Shown piece by piece: positions 46,644 through 59,720 of a stretch of 64,000 nucleotides of DNA (position 1 is its first letter; each line of letters starts with the position of its first letter). The DNA lies in contig JAKGHH010000001.1 in the NCBI GenBank assembly GCA_022828595.1, forward strand, positions 116,138,999-116,202,998. Direction: 5' to 3'. This DNA comes from Nelumbo lutea (lineage: Eukaryota > Streptophyta > Magnoliopsida > Proteales > Nelumbonaceae). A program made the translations under genes and the position numbers. Below the pieces are notes generated by a model. The model did no database searches and was not told where the DNA came from. It was given only the letters and a program-made list of their open reading frames with translations.

Positions 46644-47183
46644 AAAAAAAGCATGTTATTATTGCCTACAACAAAGTAATATCAAGAGGCAAGAGCCCCA
46701 TCTACTTGTATAAAGATCATCATACAAAAATGTTGAATTCATTTGTGAAACTAATAAATTAATTCATTTTATTTTTCAATATTATTTCATCATTACTTCT
46801 CCCCCTCTCTCTCTCCCCCCCAGTCCGTAGGACAGAAACAACAAAAGAAAAAAAAAAAAAAAACTTCAAACAACAAGATGTGTTAAATGATTTGAACTAC
46901 CATTTTCCCTCTTAATCCCCATCTCTGAGTTTCGCTGCCTCCATCAATGATGAAATAAGCAGCTTGATTAATTGCCATCACAGAAGAGGAGAGTTGCTTT
47001 TAGGTGTTGACTTCTCGTCTAAGCCAAAAGAAGTGGTTCTCCAGATATCCAAAGCTGTTAAATGAATAGCAATATTGGGAGATGGGTCAGGCTTTGTATT
47101 CATCATATTTGCTTTGTCTCGCTAAAGAATTATTGCTGATTTTCATTACTGCTTTTGCCGCTACTAGCTAGTTATCTAATGCG
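46644..47183. other. 3' flank of the plastid-protein gene
   Basis: A polyadenylation-like aataaatt lies at about 46751. CT/C-rich tract at 46799-46822 and A-run at 46848-46863. Nothing coding. Confidence 0.55.
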
Positions 47184-47396
47184 GTGTTGCCAATAAGTTT
47201 CGTTACTTTGCCTTTCAATATTCTGCCAGAATGGTCCCTTTCTATTTATATCCTCCTATTCCTAGGCAGTTGGGTTCAGTCTCGGTGGAGTAGTATCTAT
47301 GGGTTTGCTGCGGAAGCTTTAGCAGAAAAATATGGTGCTCAAAATCTGATTGAGGGCCTGAGACGGCATCTCTCTGAGTCCGAGGCATTTTCTTAA
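47184..47396 (+). CDS. Unidentified short ORF, possible exon or gene relic
   Basis: The end of the frame reads GFAAEALAEKYGAQNLIEGL then RRHLSESEAFS and stops. It looks protein-like (amphipathic helix), but I cannot assign it. The upstream half is hydrophobic and could be intron. Perhaps the last exon of a lost gene; no partner exon was found. Confidence 0.25.
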   Translation: MLPISFVTLPFNILPEWSLSIYILLFLGSWVQSRWSSIYGFAAEALAEKYGAQNLIEGLRRHLSESEAFS

Positions 47397-50300
47397 CCAA
47401 TTTCTGCAGTTGTATTGACCCAAATACCTTGGTGTTGGCCAACCCTCTTGCTCCAGCGCCATGTTTTACAGTTGAAGGTTTGAAACTTTAGCAGAAAGCC
47501 AGCCAGCAACCCAAATACCTTGGAGTTGTTTTTGAAGTGGATATCCGAATGGTCCCATCACCCATGATACGAAAGGGAAATAGTTATTTTTTGTTCCGGA
47601 AATTAAAGCAAAATTATAAATATTGGCCAACACCCCCTAAGGTGCTCACCCATGGTTTCACCTCTCGACCTCCAGGGTGTGAAAACTGTGAAACTTTAGG
47701 ATGTGTTTGGGTTTGAAAGAAAAGGTAGGAAAAGGAAGGGAAGGGTAGGGAAACCTATACATCAACGACTTATTTTTAGAATAAATCCATTAATGGCCCC
47801 TAGAGAAAAATAAAATGAGTTATACACGTCCAAGGACCAACATTTTTGCCACGTGGAGAGGTGACAGAGTTGCGTTCACTCCCTCAACCTCAAGTTGAAA
47901 AACTAAGGTTATTCAGATCACTTTCCTAAACAACTCAATCTATAATCTGGGCTGTCAGGCAAACCTTGCTTCAGGTGTATTAAACTGAAAAAAATAAAAT
48001 AACACTTGATCCAACCACTACCAGTATATTGGAGGGTCATTGTCATATACAGTTGGGCCCGCAGAATAATTGATAAAGCATAAGATAATCGTGCTCACGC
48101 CTTACTCTCTACCATGTGTTGTTAGGCAACTTCACTAGCTAAGCCTAAGAATAGTGAATTAACACGATCCAATCCTAGCAATACAAATGTACCATATTGG
48201 GCCAGAAATTGGCCACAGGTTAGTTGGCCCAGTAACAGAAAAAATAAAAAAATCCGTCGTTAAGAGCCCATATTCATGACCTCCTTCTACCTTATCTACA
48301 TATATGGGATGAGTATGACCAATCTTGTACTGTCCCTGTCATCTTCGAAGGTGAAACTCTAGTCATCTAACCTTATGCCCTAAAGAGAGATAAACTGTTC
48401 TGCCAAAGCATTAAGCAATAGGCATGCCATCAGCTGGGTGGGCAATCATCAAAAGGTGGGTTAATATTTAGGTAGAGACAAGGTTTAGAATATTGAGAGT
48501 GGAAGATTTACCGAATAATGCAAGAGGGCATAATGAGACTAGTGATCTAATCCTCCTTAGTATATTAACTCCCAAGCTTATCTCTCATAGAAATTAGAAT
48601 ACCATTTTGGTGTATGGCACACATACATTTTTCATTGTTAGTGCCACTACTCAATAAAATTAAATATAACAGTACAGAGTGCAGGACATTTTGGTATTGG
48701 CGCATCCATAATAATAAAAACACATGAAATTCTTTCTAATGGTGATAAAACTAGGTCTGCAATTTGGGTTGGGTTTAAAAAACGGGTGGGGTTGGGTCAG
48801 GCTGACAATTGGGTTAGGGTTAGGGTTGAATTTTCAGAACCCAATTTTACTTTGGGTTGCGCTAGGGTCCTTGGGCAACTCGACCTAATCATCTGAACAT
48901 GACTTTACTATTGCTATTGAATATGCGTATTATATTCCCACAACCTATTATTAATTCATTTGTCTTTTGACGCTTAAGCCCTAATCCTAATGACAGGTTA
49001 ACATTAGTGATTTTCATTTCATAATTTTATATTCCTTAATAATGATTATTTCATAACTTTAGATTTTCAATAATACATCTATTATAATGCATGATAGACT
49101 TTAATTATTTGAAACATTAATTTTGTCAATTTTATACTAAAGGCTGCATTGGGAATTAGTGTAAAAATACATTGATGATATTTTACACTGAATCAGAAAG
49201 TGATTGTTGCTTTTTTGAAAATAGTGATGGGTGGAAGAGTGTAAAGTTTTACGTTGATAAAATTGATGTAATTTTTGCATTAATTATTGATGTAGAACTT
49301 TAGAGGTGATGAGGTTTTACATCTATTATCGACATAAAATTACATTCCATCCAAACACACTTAAAACTGAACTAGAGTGTAGTTTTACATCAATAATAAT
49401 TACATCATCTTTTCAAATGCATACAAAACTGAACTGATGTAAAATTTATATCACATCCAAATGCAATAAAAAGAACTAATAAAGACATCAAATAAGCAAA
49501 CACCCATAAAAAGATAGTCAATGTATGACCATAAAAGTTTTTGTTTAGGGTCTCTTAAACAAATATTAAGAAATTTTGAAATATTATATAAGATTTTCAG
49601 AGAATGGGAAGTTGGATTGGGATAGGATTGAAGGATTAATTTTAGATTATTGGATTAGAGTTAGGATTGACTAGATTGGGTTGAAGGTTGGACTAAGTTA
49701 TAGGATTAGGGTTGGGGTTAAAAGTTGGTCTAGGGTTGACCTCAATTGAGTATCTGACCTAACCCAGCCCAACTTGCCCCTTAGAGCAAACTCAAAACCT
49801 GAGACGTGGAATTTGCCCAACTCACTGACCTTTGGCCAAAACACAGCAACAATGGTCCCTATCTGGTTCTGTGGCTTGGCCTCGTGGGGAAGACAATCCG
49901 GAACATCCATCGAATTAGGAAGTGTTTTAAATAGTCAACTTGTTTCTCTGCTTAATTTTGAATCCCATCATGTCCCCCCACCCTCAACACATGAAAACAA
50001 TAAAAAAGAAAAAGAAAAAACAACTTTGAATCTCATCATTACAAGTTACATGGACACTAAGTTATAAAAATTGAAAATGTGAAAAAAAAAATGGAAATTT
50101 ACTGTACTTTTGAAATGAAAAATGTTTCCCATACTTATTCAGATATAGGCTCAAACATCTTATCTGCATCACATAAATTTGTTTAGCAAAATCTTCAATT
50201 TGATGTGCTTACATGAGCTGACTGAATGTCATTTTCACAAATTTTCATAAATCCAAAAGTATCATGCCATTGCAAACTTAGATCTTACTAGTAAATATGC

Positions 50301-50409
50301 ACTTACGTTGCATTGCACGTGACAATTTTATATAATATTTTAGAACCATTTAAAAAGGATAAGGAATTAAAGTATAGTGTGCTAGTGGATTTAGAATTTA
50401 TATTTCACT
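47397..50409. other. AT-rich intergenic sequence with GGGTT-rich words
   Basis: No gene. GGTTGGGTT/GGGTTAGGG words cluster at 48770-48860 and 49610-49760. A 13-bp word (acccaaatacctt) recurs at about 47418 and 47509. 49130-49480 is rich in repeated ttttacat/aatttac motifs. Confidence 0.55.
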
Positions 50410-51745
50410 TTTATTGTTAATAAAAGAAATTTTTATTTATCATATTTATTTTTATTAAATATGATAAATATATAATATTAGAGATGTGCACAAATTTTAT
50501 AGACAAATCTTTGTGTTTTTTATATTTTTTAGTATTTATTTTATAATTATGACATCATGTGCTTGTTTATTTGACTTGAAAAAAAAAACAAACTCATTTT
50601 TAGAAAATTTTAATTTTCTTATTCCATTTACATAATTAATTATAAAAATAATTCTTGCTTATCACTCTTATTTTTGTTTGATATGATAAAGTTATAATAT
50701 CTTAGATATGTCAAAATTTTCTATAAATCTTATGTTTTTTCATTTCTATATTTTTTAATTTTATTATTTAGGTATGATATCATTGGTTAACCCATTTACC
50801 CAAACAATTGGACCATTATGGTGCAAGTCAAGTAGGTTGAGCTGAATTTAAACTTAACCAAGGCCCAGCCCTAAGCATTGGACCTAAAGGCTTCAAATCA
50901 AAGTCAAGCTTGTCCATTCCAACTTGGGCCCAACCTCCAACCTGCATAGAAATTTGATGCACTTGGGTTAGACTTGGACTTAGGTCCAGCAATCTGCCCC
51001 ATGACAAAATTTGACATAAAATATGTGTATAATTGTATATTCATGCATGTATACAAATATGTGTTATATATGTATTTATGATTATGTATATATAATCAAA
51101 CCTAACTTTAGCTACTTGAGGGACCCAAACATAAGCCTAAACCCAATTTGAAGACAAAAAATCAAAGCGAGCTGGTATAAAATTAAAAGTTGGGTCGATT
51201 TGAGTTCGAGTTAAGTCCACCTAATTTGCCTCCCTATGGACCACTAACCATCAATTAGATGCAAAAACAATTTTCTTCTTACGTTATTTTGGCTTTTAAT
51301 TTTATTTCTATCATTAATAAAAAAAACTCTTATCTATCACACTTATTTTTCTTTAATGTGATGAATACATAATATTAGAAATGCACCCAAATGTTTTTCT
51401 AGAAAATTTTCTATGTTTTTAATAATTTTTGTGTCTTTATCTTTTTAAAATTTTTATTAATAATTCATGATATCATGTATTGATCCATTTGACCTAAAAG
51501 GTTGAACCATTGACCCACCACTTGAATAGTCAAACCCATGGTTTCATTTTATGATATCTCATTTCCATTGAATAAGAACACTTTTATTTAGTATGCTTAC
51601 TGTTGTTAGATTTGACAAATAGATAATATTAGATATTTACTTAATTTTTTTACAATTTGTTTATAATTATTGTAATATTTATATTTATTTTTATTTTTAA
51701 ATTTTTATTATTTAACTATGAGAACATTGGTTGACCCACTTGATG
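50410..51745. repeat. Four degenerate AT-rich repeat units
   Basis: Units at about 50410-50590, 50640-50800, 51305-51500 and 51575-51745 share an order of features: ctttatt/cttttattt, a gatatgataaa-like word, taatattaga, an AT-rich middle, and tgatatcat followed by ttgacccattt or similar. They are much diverged. Between the second and third lies a non-repeat block of about 500 bp. Confidence 0.6.
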
Positions 51746-53007
51746 TGGATGGTTGAACTATTTATTTTCCACTTAGACAAAAGGTTAGGAATGGCAACGG
51801 GGTAAAAGTTGCCTCCATCCCCAATCCAATCCTCACTAGAGATAAAAGTTGTCTCCATCCCCAATCTTTGACGAAGATGGCTTCCATGCGGGAACCTGAA
51901 TCCTATGACTTCATTTCCCACCCCCAACCCTGGTCGAGGATCCCTATTAATCTCCATCCCCACCTCGCCAAATTAATCCCCATGTCCGACCCCATTAGGT
52001 CAAGGAAGTTGGGTACCCGACGAGGATGGGGAAATTTTCCATCCCTACAAAAAGGGTGGTTTATTTAATTATTTTTCATGTTGGTATTTAATATATGTTT
52101 TATATTATTAAAAATATTGGATATAGATTAAATTTGTAAAATTTATATGCGAGAAACAAAAATACTTCAAATAAAGTATCTATGGAGAGAAAATGAGAGT
52201 TAATGCTTTAGTGAGAGGGAATTTAATGAATTGAAAAGTAATAGTAATTTAAATTATATTTTTGTCCAAGCATTTAAAGAATGATTAAATTCATAAAAAA
52301 GGTAATTTTAGTCAAGAAAAGTTGACAAAGTACATTTAATTAGTGTGCTTTACATATAAGATTTAATAAAAGAATAAGGGAGTTGATACCTTAAATAAGA
52401 CCTAATGGTAAGGAATATAATGAATTTAATAAAAATAGTAGTTAAAATTACATTTTTTTTCCTCACAATGGAAGACTATGTTTAAAAAACAAGGGTATTT
52501 TAGTCAAAAAAATAAAGAATCTAGACCTCATTCACACTTTTAATAGTAGTATAGATGTCTATGTTTTTTTACCTAGGACAAAATGATTCGTTTTTCTGGT
52601 TTAAATGTTGTTTTAATTCATCCCACATAAAAGTGTAAAATTTTAAAAATGGTTTCATATTCCCCCTTAAAGTTACTTTACTTCAAAATAAACTTTTTTC
52701 TTTTGATAAGTACATCAAAATTAATTTAAAACCACATAATTGGGATATGTTTGACCATGCCAATATATTTTTAAGAACTAAACAACCAAGAACCAATTTT
52801 AATTATCCATTCCTAGTTTGGATGGTCTAACCATCTGATCTAGTCTAAGAGTCTAATAATATTGGTTAAGCTTTTCTTCTTTGTCATGCTGGTTAACAAG
52901 ATTTCTTTTAATGAATAGCTGTAGTATAGTAAGAAATTTAGTATATAAAGGTATTTTTGGAACTTAAATTGAAAGGAAGAATCTTTTATCAATCATTAGT
53001 GGGAATG
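51746..53007. other. Intergenic sequence, no gene seen
   Basis: Contains a GC-richer patch (51780-52060) with ccccatcccc-like words and, at 52200-52560, wording similar to 19910-20110. No protein recognised. Confidence 0.5.
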
Positions 53008-53144
53008 TTTTCTTTTCTTTTTTTTTTTATAAAACCAAAATGTGCTACACAAGCCTGGGGATAGCACGTCCCCACAAGTCACCCTTACATATAGAAATCA
53101 AAGAACTTGGAAGATTACAACAATCTAAAGACAAACACCCTAAC

Positions 53145-53724
53145 TAGGGCTATTCATAAGAAGGCCCAACCCGACCAAACCGACCAACCTAGACCGACCC
53201 AACCCGACCAAACCGACCAACCTAGACCGACCCAACCCGAGTCGGTCGGGTTTTCATCAGCACAGGTCGATTTTGGGTTGTGCAAATTCCTAAACCGATG
53301 ATTCGGGTCGATTTTGGTTTTCACACAAGAAAATCGAAATCGACCCGAACTGAACCGACTTAGTTCCTAGTTCAAACATGAAGTTCCAAAGCCCATTAGG
53401 CCACCTAGTTTTTGAATGGTTGCAAGAAACTTTGGATTAGTGAATAGTGATTGATGAACAACTTTTGTGATTAACTTTTCATTTAAATTTTATCATAGGA
53501 GATGGCTGAAATGATGTTCAATTTATGACTATTTTTATAATTAGCAAGATTTTATCACAGGGATGAACTTAGAACCAAAACCGACCCAACCCGACTCAAA
53601 CCGACCAGGTCGGTTTTGCTTAACACTGGGTCGGTTTCGGATTCTATGTCAGGTAACCTGACCAGGTCGGGTTGGTTGGAAAAACCGCAGTAAACTAACC
53701 CAACCCGACCCATGAACAGTCCTA
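53145..53724. mobile_element. hAT-type non-autonomous element nested in the LINE
   Basis: 580 bp. Left end TAGGGCTATTCATAAG and right end (complement) TAGGACTGTTCATGGG form imperfect terminal repeats. Both sides carry ACCCTAAC (53137-53144 and 53725-53732), a perfect 8-bp target duplication as made by hAT transposases. The inside is full of AACCCGACC-type words on both strands. No transposase. Confidence 0.9.
53165..53240. repeat. 33-bp minisatellite inside the hAT element
   Basis: Two full copies of a 33-bp unit start at 53165 and 53198, and a partial third at 53231. The unit starts cccaacccgaccaaaccg. Full copies are identical. Confidence 0.9.
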
Positions 53725-53732
53725 ACCCTAAC

Positions 53733-53932
53733 CTACCTTGAGCCTCATTAGCCAGCCAATCCATAGCTTGATTAGCCTCTCGAAAGACATGCATGTAGGC
53801 CACCTTTCTATCCATGCACTTTTTGATCTGCAACCAATGTTGAATGATGTTCCTAAGATTCCAAGGAGCATATGTATGACTCTTTAGACACAGGATTACT
53901 AGCTTTGAGTCCCCTTCAATGATCACCCTCAA
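53733..53932 (-). pseudogene. LINE RNase H, C-terminal part
   Basis: Minus strand: RVIIEGDSKLVILCLK (catalytic D), NIIQHWLQIKKCM, AYMHVFREANQAMDWLANEA. This is the end of the RNase H of plant LINEs. It is interrupted right after NEAQ by the hAT element. More of the domain, out of frame, is readable up to about 54130. Confidence 0.8.
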
Positions 53933-54185
53933 GTCTCTGAAGTTGAGAGCCAGATTGTGAGCCTCCCATGCTGCCCAAGCCCCTGCATTGTTAAAAGAGG
54001 AAATGCCTAAAGAATATGCCTTGTAATCTATAATTTCCCCTAAGTGTTTTCTAGCAACTACAGCAACTTAGCACATGTTATTACTTTTAAAGGAAGCATC
54101 GAAATTTATCTTAATCACTCTCTCTTCTAGTAAATGTAACTTAGCACATATTTATGCTAAGAATAATGTAACTTAGCACATGTTA

Positions 54186-54728
54186 TTACTTTTCACTCAG
54201 CTCTGGGTTAGTGTTTTTAACTAAATCGCAGTATTTAGCATAAATCCTAGTGGCTATCTCGATTATTTGTTGGGGAAGCAACGAGTTATTTGAGAAACAT
54301 TTACAATTTCTATTCTTCCACATCTGCCATAAGAGGTGGGCACATCTTTCCTTCATCTTTACATTATTCTTAACATCTTCATCATGGATTTTGCACCACC
54401 AATCCTTTTGATTGTTGATTAAGTCCTGGGGACTCACAATACTACTATTTACAACCATCCAAATTTGTTTTGCAATCACACAATTTCTAAATATGTGATC
54501 AACATCCTCTTCTTCACAATAGAAGCTACATTCCCCTTCTATATTTATACCTCTATTTCTCAGAAGAGTTTTTGTAGGAAGTTTGTTTTCCAAGAATAAA
54601 AGTAAGAACACTTTTATTTTTTGTTGGCATTTAATATTCCAAACCATATATTTCCAACTTAGATCCCCTTTTATTTTGCCTTGAATTACATTTAATTTTA
54701 TAAGTTGATTTAATAGAGACGATTCCAT
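54186..54728 (-). pseudogene. LINE zf-RVT domain and linker
   Basis: Minus strand: WKYMVWNIKCQQKIKVFLLL, LENKLPTKTLLRNRGI, CSFYCEEEDVDHIFRNCVIA and LLWQMWKNRNCKCF. This is the C..C..H..C zinc-finger region between RT and RNase H. The segment is open for 180 codons. Confidence 0.82.
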
Positions 54729-55344
54729 CTAGATTCATTCTCCGCATCATAATATCTTCTTCATCCCTAGTAGGACTGAAAATGGATTTGATTTTTTTCC
54801 CAAACAACCTAAAGCACTAGTGCCTTAACTTTGCTTTCCACCCAAAATTTCCTTTCTTGGTCAATGACCTCCCATACATATATGTTTTCGGAGTAACTAT
54901 TACATGTTTCAATGCACTCAATGAGGGGTTCTTCTCCAATCCCTATATCCTTCCAAAAATTTATAGACTTTCCATTACCTATAACCCACCCAAGGCCTTT
55001 TTTTTAATAGATCTTTTGATCCTAGAATCCCCCTTCAGGCCCAAGAAATATTGTTTTTTTTCTTGCTTTCAACATTGAGAAAATTCTCTCCCTTGACGTA
55101 TTTGCCTTTAACTACCTTGACCCAAAGGTTATTTTCCTCTTTAATTATTTTCCACCCTAGTTTGGCCAAATTGGCTTCATTAGCCCATTTTAAATTGGTA
55201 AGGCCTAGACCCTTCCCCCCAATTCTTAGGACAACAAGCTTTACCCCAACTTAGCAAGTGTATAAGTCTCTTATCACTAGAATTGGACCAGAGGAAATTT
55301 TTTTTTGAGCTTTATCTATATCTTCAATGGTGTTTCTTGGCAGT

Positions 55345-56668
55345 TTAAATGATCTCATTATATATTGAGGCATCATATTTGCAGAGAATTTGATGAGAGT
55401 GATTCTTCCAGCCATAGAGAGTATTTCTTTTCCATCCAATTAGTTTCTTGTCTACTCTTTCTTTAACAAAACTGAAGGAGTTACTAGTAACTCTTGAGTT
55501 AATTAAAGGCACTCCTAGATAAAAGTTTGAGCTCAACTCTATGGGAATTTTTAAAATTATGCCTATTATTTTCTGGAATCTAGATGGCACATTCTATAAA
55601 AATTGGATTGCTGACTTTTTAAAATTTGGCAATTGGCCAGAAGCTCTTGTATAATCTTCCAAAATTTCTTTGATCTTTAAGCAAGTAGGGATATTGGGCT
55701 CAGCAAAAATTAAGCAATCATCTACAAACTATAGAATTGTAATTTTTGGGATATTCTTGGCAACTTTGCACCTTATGGTATATTTTGTTCTTAAAGATTC
55801 CTTCTCAAGTTTTTTTTTATAGTGCTAATACACACAAGACAAATAAATCGGGAGAAAGGGGATCTCCCTGCCTAATACCCCTAGAAGGGTAGAATTCCTT
55901 AGTAGGGGTACCATTAAAAGAATTTGGAAGGAAACAGATTTAATGCACTACATGGCCTCTCCAATCCACTTTTCATGAAATCCATACTTTCTCATCACTT
56001 TTTTCCATGAAACCCCACAATAATCTGTCATATGCTTTTTCCATGTCAGCTTTACAAGCCAAAATTCCTTTCTTTCCTTTCTTTCTTCTCACAGTATGAA
56101 GCATGTCATGCGCTAAGAATATTATCATTGGTTTGTCGATTGGGGATGAAAACACTTTGACAAGGCAATATCAAATCTCCGAGAAAGGGTTTGATTCTAT
56201 TTATTAAATTTTTGTAGTAACTTTGTAAATTACATTGCACAAACTTATGGGCTTATAGTCATTTACTATTTTTGAAATTTTAGATTTTGGGATAAGAACA
56301 ATAAAAGTTTTGTTGAGGATTGGGCATAATTTCCCAATGAAGAAGAAAGCTCTAACTACCCCACAAAATGAATCCTTTATTATGTCCCAAAAATAAAAAA
56401 AAAAAAAGACATTTAAGCCATCCGGGCCAGGAGCCTTAAGATCCCCAATGGATTGAAGGGCCTTATAAATTTCAAGATCTAAGACATCCTTAATGATCTG
56501 CTTATTTTGTTTATTAGTGGCACTCATGTCTATGTCTGAAATGAAATCACTATTTCCAATGCTTCCTTCTGAATGGAATCTTTGTTTAAATTCCTCATAG
56601 AAGTGATTTGCAATGCTCTCTTGATCCTCTAGTTTCTCTCTTGTTCTAATTTTTATATAAGTGATCAT
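55345..56668 (-). pseudogene. LINE reverse transcriptase, broken
   Basis: Minus strand: EKLEDQESIANHFYEEFKQR, LQSIGDLKAPGPDGL, KTFIVLIPKSKISKIVNDYK and PISLCNVIYKV in the N-terminal part. Then KKGILACKADMEKAYDRL (palm), the catalytic FVDD at 55717-55728 (FVDDCLIFAEPN), and the tail SSNFYLGVPLINSR. Several frames are needed; stops are frequent. A FFFFF run marks an expanded A tract. It would copy LINE RNA into DNA at the target site. Confidence 0.82.
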
Positions 56669-57060
56669 ATTCTTGGCTCTCCTTATAGTAGCAGTTAAAT
56701 GAAAGAATTTGTTATTTCCATCATGGTTAATCCAATTAATTCTTGACTTTTGTGCCTAGTAAATTTCCTCTTTTAATAATAGAAAATTAAGTTGCTTTGT
56801 AGAGCTCCTTCTAAGTTAATCTTGGCCCTATCTTTATCATTTTCTTTGTCATTGTACATCCCCCCTTCATTTATCAAATCATCCAAAGTTACATCTCTGA
56901 GGGTAATAAAGACCTCACAAAAGATGGAGGAGAGGACCAAGCCATTTAAGCTTATACATCCACTTTTGTGTTTCTACAGAATCTCTGATGGAATATTTAA
57001 GCTTATTTTTAAAATTCAAAGGAATATTTCAGCCCATTTTCAGAATCTTATCAATAGGGA

Positions 57061-58509
57061 TGGTTAGAATTTCAAACTTCTAGAGAATCATTTGTTGGAT
57101 ATCTCCTATTAGTCATTTTCTTTGATTAAAGAATTATAACTAAGCTTAATAAATCTTTTTCTTGATGTCACCGGAGCCATTAAGAATTAAAAACTTCATT
57201 CGTGATGAAAATATTTAAAAAATCAACATTATCCCCAATCAATGGTTGAACAAAACACATTCCCTGTCAAACAAACAAACAAACATGGAAAACATGTGAA
57301 ATGCAACTATTTGTTTTCTTCGATAAGATAAGATAGGGCTATAATTTGGGTGTTCCAATCCAAAACTGGCCTTATTTAACCTAAGTTTTAGAATGAATTG
57401 GATTTGAGTTTTTGGGTTGTGTGTGGGCCTCAACTAGAAAATTTGGTCCAAAGAATGAATAAAAACTATTCAAAATGTATTGCAAAATTTTTTCCAACCG
57501 ATTTGTGTTGGATCTCTTATAACTCTACTTTGTTTATTTCTCCTGTTTCATGGAGAAGAAGATCGAGGTTAGAATGGGTTAACAAACTACGAGCTTCATC
57601 CACTGAACTTGCAATATGTTAAAGAAGCATGGAATAGTCAAAAAAGACATTGAGGTTAGAATGGGTTAACGATCTTTTGTCCTTAATTTGTTTTGTTCTA
57701 TTTCTTCTTCCTCCCACTTTCTTAAATTGGGTTCTATTACTTCTTTGTCTTGTTAACCTCTCGATGCATAACAGATTCAGAGAAAGAGGATTGGCATTTA
57801 ACATCAATGCTGTGTTGGAGGGTAGGGTCTAGAGATCTCTAAGACATTCTTTGTTTTTGCTAATGACAAGGTAAATCCGTTCTTGCATCCACACATAACA
57901 GTTGGTGTATCAACAGTATAAGAAATTGGGAACTTGGGAAGACCAATACGTTCCACACTTGGGGAAAAAGTCAATTTGGACTTTTGAGAGGAGAATCAGA
58001 AATGGGTATTCAAGCTGAAGAAACATCAAATGTAGTGAAAAGTGAAGGAGAGCTACCAAACCCAATCTCATTATCTTATTCCACGACAATAAGATCATAA
58101 ACAGAGACTAAAATTTCTAGTGAAAAGTATAAATTGTCAAAATTGTCTATATTTTTATTGAATTTTAATATTATTTTTTAAGAAAAAAATCATTTATAAT
58201 TATCAAAATGCCTTAGGAGGGGGCATGAAACCTAATCCTTAACGTAAAACTATACAAAAAAAAATTATAATTCATATTTAGGCTCAAAAATAAAGATTTT
58301 CAATAAAAATAACTAGGTGATATCCTCTGTTTGGTCTCAATAATCTCTGCATCGCTTCAGATTGATTATTAGGCACTATCTCCCATTCCTCCTTAGACTT
58401 CCCTCTTTTTCTCTGCAATTGCCCATTGGTCTCAATAATCTCTTCATTGCTTCTGTTTTTCACTCTATTTTAGCAAGGTTTCCCATTCAATTTTGAAGAG
58501 ATTCATTAA
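57061..58509. other. Intergenic sequence, no gene seen
   Basis: A 19-bp direct repeat (gaggttagaatgggttaac) occurs at about 57566 and 57652. A run of aaac repeats lies near 57271-57285. No protein recognised. Confidence 0.5.
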
Positions 58510-58994
58510 GGCCCTGTTTGGCAAGTCTTTTTGAAAGATTTGCTGGGCTTTTAGAAGCCCGATAGACCAAAATTCATCTTTTTCTATTTGGCTCATGAAA
58601 GCCTGTTAGACCAGAAGACATGACCCAAAAAAGACTCTAAAAGCCCAAGGTGATCTGGATATGAAAATCTACGAGCAAAGCTTATGGTCTATTCGAGCTT
58701 CTCAACTTCTTGAGATGTTTGCCAAAAATTCGAAAACAGGTCTTCTCCACAAGTATAATCTAGATTCGCTATTCACTATGTTCAAGTTCTTCTTTGTGTT
58801 CTCATTTTTCATCGATAGCCATCATTCTTCACCAATTTCAGGTATAATAAACCACAATTTCAAAAAATTCGATTCACGTTGTTGGGTTCAAATTCGACAC
58901 TGCATTGAGTTAAAACATCAGGGGAGGTCCAGGGTAAGGTTGAGGATGACATAGAAGGAGAGAAGATAAAGCTGATAAAAGTAGAGGGAGAGTG

Positions 58995-59208
58995 TGTGTG
59001 TGAGAGAGAGAGAGAGAGAGATAGAGAAATATTGAGGGAATGCACAAAGAGAGTGGGAGAGAGAATGAAAGAACGGAATGGAGTGAACAAATCACCACTA
59101 CTGTGATTTGTAGCGGCGGTTAGGAAAGAACAGAGGTGGTGGAAACCAGAAAATGAAGAAGAAAAAAAAAGAGAAGAAAGGGAAGTAGGGAAAGGGAGGA
59201 AAACATGA

Positions 59209-59240
<32 letters not shown>
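58995..59240. repeat. GA microsatellites
   Basis: Runs of GA at about 58997-59022 and 59210-59240 within a purine-rich stretch (58970-59480). The Ser/Leu-rich minus-strand ORFs here are a result of these runs. Confidence 0.85.
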
Positions 59241-59720
59241 TCAAAGGATAAGAGACCTCGGATAAAGTCATCACTGCTACTGTAGCAGAATTGTGTTCGT
59301 CGCATATGTGAAGAAGATGAGCAGGGCCTTTCGAGCCACTACTCCAACTCCATGGAAGAGAAAGAGGACAGTGGGGATCCAGAAGAGAGAGGGAAAGAGA
59401 AATCAAAGTGGTGAGATTGGGGGAAGGATTTTACATCGTTCCACCACTATGTGTCAAGAGGAAGAGGAGGTTGAATAGTAGATTAGTCGAAATGAAAATT
59501 TTTTGGATATATTTATTTGTACGGTTAAGGACATTCTGGTAATTTTGAAGAAGTTCAAGGGTACTTTGGTAATTTCAAAAAATTTGGGTCAAATCAAAAT
59601 TCTAATCCAATGCTTAGGGGTTCTGGGTCAAATTATGAAGGACTTAGATGAGTTTGAGCATACACAATAGTTTTGTGTGAGCCAATGAGATTGGCTAAAG
59701 TGGAATCTTTTTAGATAGGT

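Larger units (their letters stand above)
53008..57060 (-). mobile_element. LINE (L1-type) on the minus strand, 5'-truncated, with nested hAT element
   Basis: Reading the minus strand from about 57060: RT (56668-55345), zf-RVT (54728-54186), RNase H (53932-53733), then, beyond the inserted hAT element, a 3' tail and an A-run (minus strand; T-run on + at 53008-53028). ORF1 and endonuclease are absent, as in typical 5'-truncated LINE copies. The exact 5' end is uncertain. Confidence 0.82.

Noticed and set aside
48810..48835. gggttagggttaggg words resembling telomere repeat
   Set aside because: Only two or three units and not the plant TTTAGGG form; part of a GGGTT-rich low-complexity patch.
59098..59406. 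Ser/Leu/Phe-rich minus-strand ORFs near 58860-59406
   Set aside because: They come from GA and purine-rich tracts; no domain or conserved start.
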